From Ciona intestinalis (taxonomy: Eukaryota; Chordata; Ascidiacea; Phlebobranchia; Cionidae), in contig NC_020168.2 of assembly GCF_000224145.3 (NCBI RefSeq), positions 6,177,727 through 6,241,726 on the forward strand: a stretch of 64,000 nt of DNA, given 5' to 3'. A program made the translations under genes and the position numbers. This document shows positions 57,682-64,000 of the stretch, piece after piece. The stretch's first letter is position 1. Each line of letters starts with the position of its first letter. The notes beneath the pieces are model-generated. The model did no database searches, had not been told where the DNA came from, and was given only the letters and a program-made list of their open reading frames with translations.

Positions 57682-60600
57682 CTATACATCAATACACGTA
57701 CCCCAATCTTTCCCGTATTGGATATAGGAAATAAACTTCTCCGCTTTAGCTGGTTGGTTTGATAAAAGTTTCTCGCAAAGCCGTTCTTGCCAAGTTTGCT
57801 GATACAGTTTTTTTAACCTTTCTACTTCCGTGCCTGGGTTTCGAACCCAGTTAAAATATTCTCGATATGCTTCGTCGTTCTTATCAAGGTATAAAAGGTA
57901 TTCAACCAACTTGGCCGGGCTTTCAAAGTCTTCTGTGTGGATATAAGACCCAGGTGGAACCAGATAGTCAAGGTCCTTTTTCCTTGGACCCCAAACAACT
58001 GGAACTCTTCCCATTTCGATACCATTTTTCCAAAATTCCCCTGTTACATAATCTCTGCACTTTTCGGCGACTTCAAATGCGAGATAGAACTTGTACGACA
58101 GCAAGACTTCATCGCTTAGTTTCTTATAAGCTTGCTTGTTATTGAAACACCAACCGTATCTATCTAATGACAGACCAGCTTCCACAAGAGCATTCGCGTA
58201 TTTCATTCGTAACTTGGAACCTCGGAATAAATCGCAATCGTTCACCACCCAAAGCTGAAATAAAATAAAATAATGTAACTTATTTATTCTCGCATATCGG
58301 CGCAACGGCAATCGTTTTAACACGGATGTTCTGTTTCATACATCCAATGCTCATGCTGACTGTCGAGTAATAACATGGGTGTCTTTTTATACACCAGACA
58401 CACATGGTGTATTCACACCTCATGCTCACTGTCAAGTTATGTACCATGGGTTTCCTCTTATGCTCCAGACTCACAGGGTGTATTCATACACCTCGTACTC
58501 ACTGTTGAGGTATAACATTGGTGTCTTCTTACACCAGACGAACATGGTGTATTCATACACCTCATGCTTACTGTCGAGTTATAACATAGGTGTCTTCTTA
58601 TACACCAGACACACATGGTGTATTCATACACTTTATGCTCACTGTCGAGTTATAACGTATGGGTGTCTTCTTATGCTCGAGACACACAGGGTGTATTCAT
58701 ACACCTTATGGTCATTCTCGAGTTATAACATATAGGTGTCTTCTTATACACCAGACACACGCATGGTGTATTCACACACCTCATGCTCACTGTTGAGTTA
58801 TAACATGGGTGTCTTCTTATACACCAGACACACATGGTGTATTCATACACCTCATGCTCACTGTCGAGCTATAACGTATGGGTGTCTTCTTATACACCAG
58901 ACACACATGGTGTATTCATACACCTTATGGTCATTCTCGAGTTATAACATATAGGTGTCTTCTTATACACCAGACACACATGGTGTATTCATACACCTCA
59001 TGCTCACTGTCGAGTTATAACATGGGTGTCTTCTTATACACCAGACACACATGGTGTATTCATACACCTCATGCTCACTGTCGAGTTATAACATAGGTGT
59101 CTTCTTATACTCCAGACGAACATGGTGTATTCATACACCTCATGCTCACTGTCGAGTTATAACATGGGTGTCTTCTTATGCTCCAGACGAACATGATGTA
59201 TTCATACACCTCATGCTCACTGTCGAGTTATAACATAGGTGTCTTCTTATACACCAGACGAACATGGTCCATTCATACACCTCATGCTCACAAACACAAC
59301 AAAAATGTAACTCACAGCAATTCTCGTTTTCTTCGAGATAAACATATTAACGTCATCTTGCTTCCGGTTAAAAATATTCTGCGCAACTTTTGGTTCGAGG
59401 TAAGGCATGAACACGTCCGACTCTTGTAGATACGACATCGTCCAATTAATAAATCCTCCATCAAACCGGTTGGGATGACGAGTCTCACCGTTGCGGACGT
59501 ATGACGGATTGTCGTGAAACCAGAATACAAATATTTGACTGGGTGACCTTGGAAATGATAGACTCAATGCTGCTACTGTAGTTATGTGTATTTTCCGAAG
59601 ACAAATGCGACCACAATAGTTGCTGCAAATACCTTAAATTCTTTGCATAATAACTACTGTACCATGGCCAGTCATATCCAACTGTGGGGTTGGGTAAAAT
59701 TGGACATGTTTTTGTTCTCTTTTCTCGCCCCATTTGGCAGTAAATAAAGTATATTTACAGAATTATATAACCGTAGCCGCGTGACTCTGAAATAGCATTG
59801 TTAACTGTCGAAAACACGATTAGGAAACATAGGATATTATGTTCCAACGGTAACTATCCATCTTACCCCACCGTGCTATGGTTATTAATTACCACGCCAC
59901 ACAACACCTGTAATGTGTCCAAGGCATTTCCTCTTCATCTAGTGATGTATAATGGAACAGAACAGCTTTGGATTGCTTAAGTTTGCTGCGGTCATACGTG
60001 AACTTGCATGACCCCGTCGCGTGACCCTCGTCGTGACCTTTGAACTCATAACCCCACGGTCGTCGCCATGACAATATCCAGGTTGTTTTGTTTCTGTTAA
60101 ACAAACGCCAAGGTTATAATTTAACAATAAGCATGAGGTATAAGAGAACACCGTGTGTGTTTGGTGCCATGGCCTACTCAATACACGGCCTAGGAATACA
60201 CCGAAACTGCTCTGAAAATAAGAGGCCCATTGACGCGAATAATGCCCATTATAATACATTGTTACGTCGCGGTTTTATGAATGGATTTCTTTCATTTTGA
60301 ATGCAGTTTGCAGTTGTTGGTAGGTTCAATACCAGTTCTAGGTTGTTTTAACTTACAGTTTATCACAGAACGTGTCGCAGGGATACTTTCTTGTTTAGTT
60401 AAAATCATACCAGACGTATAAAGCAGCGCAAAAGGTTTATTAGTATATAAATATCAGTTTATTAAGCATAAAGAGAGACGAGCAATCAGATTAAGTTTAC
60501 CAAACACAGAAAACCTACGTTTTGATTATATTTAATTTAGTAGACAGGCATTTGGCAAGTTTTATAATGCAGCACACCTTTATAATTTTATTTAGATTAA

Positions 60601-62553
60601 ATTCTAAGCCACCAGAATTATTAAGCGAGCTATTTAAGCATCGTCAATAGGTGTTCCGTAGTTGGATAAAATTATTTGGATAAGGGTACCATCTGTGCAT
60701 GTTATGATCATGAAGAAGTGGCAAGAAGATCTTCAGGAAGGAAGAATAGTCAAATTTAAACAGCGATAAAGGTCTAAAGTTAGACACANNNNNNNNNNNN
60801 NNNNNNNNNNNNNNNNNNNNNNNNNNNNNNNNNNNNNNTTATGATGTGCTGTATGACCCAATTTTTTGAACTCGAGGAAGAGCCTCTGTCCTGCTTTAAC
60901 AAAAAAAACCTCGAGTAGAAAATGGGTTATGAGCAGCAGAACAGATCAAGGCATAAGCACCTTGAGACAAAAGGCTAATGCTTGTGTTTATCCAATATCC
61001 TATACTGTTATCCTATATACCTATATATTAAGGACCGATTTTAAAAGTCCACAACGGACATATCAATTAACTTACTTGTTGTTACTGCGGTGTTGTTTTG
61101 CTAGATATGCATAGGCTGTCTTAAAAATCTTCTGTTTTAAGCCAAATACTATTTTCACTCAGCGACTGAGCCAAACTAAACTGTCGGTAAAACTTACTTG
61201 TATGCCGCACGTGGTTAAAAGTAACTCCTATCTGTTCAGTCATGCTTAAACATTTATAAAAAATATAAGATGTTGATAAAATAACCCGAAAAATAAGGTC
61301 ATTTAACCGGGAATGGTAAATAAACTGTTATTTGATGCAAAAACTACAGTCAGACAGCAAAATCCATTCATAAAACCGTGACGTAACAATGTATTATAAT
61401 GGGCATTATTCGCGTCAATAGGCCTCTTATTTTCTGAGCAGTTTCAGTGAACATGAGGTGTATGAGTATACCATGTTTGGTGCGTATAAGAAGTTACCCA
61501 TGTTAAAACTTAACAGTGAACATGAGGTGTATGAATACACCATGTGTGCCTGGTGTATAAGAAGACACCCATGTTAAAACTCAAAAGTAAGTATGAGGTG
61601 TATGAATACACCATGTTTGCCTGGTGTATAAGAAGACACCCATGTTAAAACTTAACAGTGAGCATGAGGTGTATGAATACACCATGTGTGCCTGGTGTAT
61701 AAGAAGACATCCATGTTATAGTTTGACAGTGAACATGAGGTGCATGAATATACCATGTGTGTCTGGTGTATAAGAAGACACCCATGTTATAACTTGACAG
61801 TGAACATGAGGTGTATGAATACACCATGTTTTGCTGGTGTATAAGAAGACACCCATGTTAAAACTCAAAAGTAAGTATGAGGTGTATGAATACACCATGT
61901 GTGCCTGGTGTATAAGAAGACACCCATGTTAAAACTTAACAGTGAGCATGAGGTGTATGAATATACCATGTTTGTCTGGTGTATAAGTAGACACCCATGT
62001 TATAACTCAACAGTGAGCATGAGGTGAATGAATACACCATGTGTGTCTGGTGTATAAGAAGACATCCATGTTATAGTTTGACAGTGAACATGAGGTGCAT
62101 GAATATACCATGTTTTGCTGGTGTATAAGAAGTTACCCATGTTAAAACTTAACAGTGAACATGGGGTGTATAAATACACCATGTGTATCTGGTGTATAAG
62201 AAGATACCCATGTTATAACTTAACAGTCAGTTTCAGGTGTATGAGTAAGACCTGATAAAACCGAGCTTATTTCCTATACAAGTCTGTATTACATCTCCCC
62301 GTATTTTGGTTATGGAGCTAAAAATTCTTTCACTCACAAAACAAATACATTCTGTTTAAACAGTTACATTAAACAAAAAGTCTTCAAGTTACCCTTTGTA
62401 CTCCGCATGTGTCGGCCAGGGTAGCGCTCGAACGTTTCTTTCATCAGTCACATTACTTTGTTCCTTAGCGATATCCAACAAAAAGAGGGATGCAAACGCA
62501 AACAGCATGAATACAAACGTAATCATAACAAGAAGACATTTAGTTTCTTTCAT
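57682..62553 (-). CDS. GT10 alpha-1,3-fucosyltransferase, copy 3
   Basis: Predicted Golgi type II fucosyltransferase, diverged from copies 1 and 2. Four phased exons: 62553-62393, 60093-59908, 59547-59316, 58254-57682; the lengths sum to 383 aa plus stop. Exon 1 encodes MKETKC followed by a signal anchor (LLVMITFVFMLFAFASLFLL) and a short stem. Its donor is in the same phase as exon 1 of the other copies. Exon 2 has WRRPWGYEFKGH, TYDRS and FHYTSLDEEEMPWTHYR. Exon 3 has SQIFVFWFHDNPSY and FINWTMSYLQ. Exon 4 has YGWCF, KFYLAFEVA, DYVTGEFW, GRVPVVWGP, SYIHTEDFESP and YLLYLDKNDEAYREYFNW. Intron 1 spans ~2.3 kb with the assembly gap and a minisatellite array, so the exon 1 link rests on phase, orientation and type II topology only. 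The family FENS motif reads FEVA here. Exons 2-4 are secure. Confidence 0.85.
58330..59292 (+). repeat. 71-72 bp minisatellite array, ~13 units, fucosyltransferase 3 intron 3
   Basis: Units read CTTATACACCAGACACACAT, GGTGTATTCATACACC and CATGCTCACTGTCGAGTT, with several unit variants (CTTATGCTCCAGAC; CACCTTATGGTCATTCTCGA) recurring every two or three units. The right edge lies about 25 bases from the donor of exon 59316-59547. Open frames through it encode repeating peptides and are not genes. Confidence 0.9.
59679..59880. mobile_element. GTAGGG-family MITE, fucosyltransferase 3 intron 2
   Basis: Left end CTGTGGGGTTGGGTAAAATT, right end TATCCATCTTACCCCACCGT, reverse-orientation core degraded. 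Confidence 0.65.
60164..60305 (+). repeat. Interspersed repeat, second copy
   Basis: Inverse of the 13381-13575 copy (CATGGCCTACTCAATACACG, AGAGGCCCATTGACGCGAAT, CGGTTTTATGAATGGATTTC). It is preceded at about 60112-60163 by a single degenerate minisatellite unit. Confidence 0.6.
60789..60838. other. Assembly gap (50 N)
   Basis: A run of exactly 50 N inside fucosyltransferase 3 intron 1. The true length is unknown. It lies between two repeats, a usual cause of assembly breaks. Confidence 0.99.
61303..61450 (-). repeat. Interspersed repeat, third copy
   Basis: Closely matches the 13381 copy (GGTAAATAAACTGTTATTTG to TTTTCTGAGCAGTTTCAGTG) and passes directly into the minisatellite array at 61440. 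Confidence 0.6.
61440..62245 (-). repeat. 71-72 bp minisatellite array, ~11 units, fucosyltransferase 3 intron 1
   Basis: Units on + read AACATGAGGTGTATGAATAC, ACCATGTGTGCCTGGTGTAT and AAGAAGACACCCATGTTA. Orientation is opposite to the 58 kb array. The unit variants (TTTTGCTGGTGTATAAG, AAAACTCAAAAGTAAGTATG) are private to this array, so it expanded locally. Confidence 0.9.
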
Positions 62554-63609
62554 GATTTGTTTTGCAAATAAGAAAACTAACGACCTGTAACGGTAAAAAA
62601 CAGTTTATTTCAAATATACCATGCCGTTCCTGTCTGCTATGTATAACCCAACAGCTCTTGTTTTCATATGGACTGCCAATCGCCTTTAACCGTTATGGCG
62701 CGGATCTTACGTTCCGCACACCCCATGACACATATTCTTTACCATTCCTTCAATCCTCATTTCATGTGTTATAACACATGTATAAATGCATTCTACCTAC
62801 TGCTCCGCAGTCACCAATGGCGATTAAAACCCGCTGTGTTGGTTACTTCTGGGTTGTTTTTGATCGAGCTCAGTCGACCGTTGTAGTAAAATGATTAATT
62901 AATATTATGTTAATTCGTTTATACCGTGCTCACGCATTAGATCTTTAATCTCCTGTTATTTAATTATTTGCAATCAATCTTTGCCTCCTATAGGGTAAAC
63001 AACAACGCTTTTAATAATACCTGTTTCATTTAATTTTATCCTTGTTGTAACGACTGTAGTTGTGCTACTTATTCCCGTATATTTGCTATGTTGGTTAATA
63101 CGATTTTTGTCTACTAATAAAAAGAAAAAATAAGATTACACTATGTTGATACATTTGACATTTCTGCTTACATGTATTACACCGTATTATGTCTCTTACC
63201 ACGCCAAATTAAAACTAATGTTGGCTTAACCAATACTATTAAGCTAAATCGTATAATACTATGACTTTTGTTTTATCTACCATCGAATTGCGAATGTAAA
63301 AGTGGATTTAAAATATGTCCTATCTTTGCCCATGGCCTACTAAAGATACGGCCCTATAAGTCGGTTTTGACTGGTCCGAGCTAACAGGCCTATTGTTTAA
63401 AATAATGCCCATTATTAACACATAGTCTCGCATTGTTTTGCGATTGTTACGTAATTCAAAATGTGAACTTTTTAAATAGTTTATTAATGTAAAACAATAA
63501 TAAAAGCAATCAACGTATAATATGTAAACATCAGAACATATAAAATCAAGAAAATTATAAGACGAACGCAGTTATTTACAAAATCGAAAACGGTAAAAAC
63601 ACAGAAAAT
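62554..63609. other. Spacer upstream of fucosyltransferase 3
   Basis: No coding exon seen. It should include the fucosyltransferase 3 promoter. A short degenerate stretch near 63340-63430 (ACGGCCCTATAAGTCGG, AATAATGCCCATTATTAACA) resembles part of the three-copy interspersed repeat. Confidence 0.45.
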
Positions 63610-64000
63610 TTACTTTGTTCTTTGGCGCTTTTTAAATTCCGTTAAAACATTTTTACGCACAGAGTTGTTGTCAAGAATTTGTTTTTTGTTATAAAATATG
63701 TTAATTATTATTTTAACAGCAAATTTAACAGCCCATTCTTGATGTTCTCTGCACACAAGATTAAAATTCGTTAAATACTTTTTAAGGGCGTATTCAGCAG
63801 CATCCTTCACAGTAAAATTGGCATTAACAAATTTCATAATAACGCCATCAATCAGATGAAGTGTGGCAAAACCTTTGCAAACAAATTGAGACAGCTCAGC
63901 TGAGGCAATGGTCAGACCGCCACGATTTAAAATATTAAAATATGGCGAGTCACACTCTTTGCCAGGGAGGGCATGCTTGCATTCGTCACATTTAGATCTT
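63610..64000 (-). CDS. C-terminal part of a probable transposase-like ORF (partial)
   Basis: An open frame enters from the right edge and runs to a stop at 63610-63612, about 129 residues. It starts with a CDECKHALPG zinc-knuckle-like CxxC, then FNILNRGGLTIASAELSQFV and GFATLHLIDG, and ends in a basic KKRQRTK. A C-x-x-C followed by RGGL-x-x-S-A-E/L resembles the C-terminal region of some P-element/THAP9-type transposases; I recall this pattern only in outline. No intron is evident. It could be a live or decayed DNA transposon or a domesticated gene. The assignment is tentative and the 5' part is outside the window. Confidence 0.45.
   Translation of the reverse strand, partial: RSKCDECKHALPGKECDSPYFNILNRGGLTIASAELSQFVCKGFATLHLIDGVIMKFVNANFTVKDAAEYALKKYLTNFNLVCREHQEWAVKFAVKIIINIFYNKKQILDNNSVRKNVLTEFKKRQRTK

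Noticed and set aside
58379..59429. Overlapping open frames with repeating peptides such as [19 protein letters not shown], also seen near 29.8-30.3 kb, 32.1 kb and 61.6-62.2 kb
   Set aside because: They are translations of the 71-72 bp minisatellite, present in both orientations and in introns. The frame stays open only because the unit lacks stops in that phase.

Overview
The window looks like nuclear DNA of an ascidian tunicate, most likely Ciona. It is AT-rich, genes are cut into many short exons by short GT-AG introns, the GCN1 and SBDS proteins are close to vertebrate ones, and introns and spacers are full of short inverted-repeat elements and a ~71-72 bp minisatellite. There are no bacterial features. 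A 50-base run of N (60789-60838) is an assembly gap. The species call is inference; the exon models below come from reading splice sites and checking phase.

Left part (+ strand). A CUB-domain membrane protein gene (2471-6498) is followed by a seven-exon gene for a secreted JmjC/cupin oxygenase with an EF-hand (7265-10458), then two near-identical four-exon GT10 alpha-1,3-fucosyltransferase genes (14055-17053 and 20238-22066).

Centre (- strand). 22701-51058 is one gene, GCN1, the ribosome-associated activator of the eIF2-alpha kinase GCN2. I could join 52 exons in phase into 2668 codons plus stop (human GCN1 is about 2671 aa). The complete, intronless SBDS gene (250 aa, ribosome assembly factor) lies in GCN1 intron 1 on the same strand. 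A strong splice acceptor sits just upstream of its ATG.

Right part (- strand). Two more seven-exon JmjC/EF-hand genes (51845-53586 and 54168-56601) and a third GT10 fucosyltransferase (57682-62553, its first exon beyond the assembly gap and a minisatellite array). The last ~400 bases hold the 3' end of a probable transposase-like ORF running off the window.

The most notable system is the trio of JmjC proteins. Each has a signal peptide, an HxD...H iron site, one canonical EF-hand and a C-terminal KEEL, KDEL or NDEL. I read them as calcium-linked 2-oxoglutarate oxygenases retained in the ER lumen, clustered with Golgi-type fucosyltransferases.
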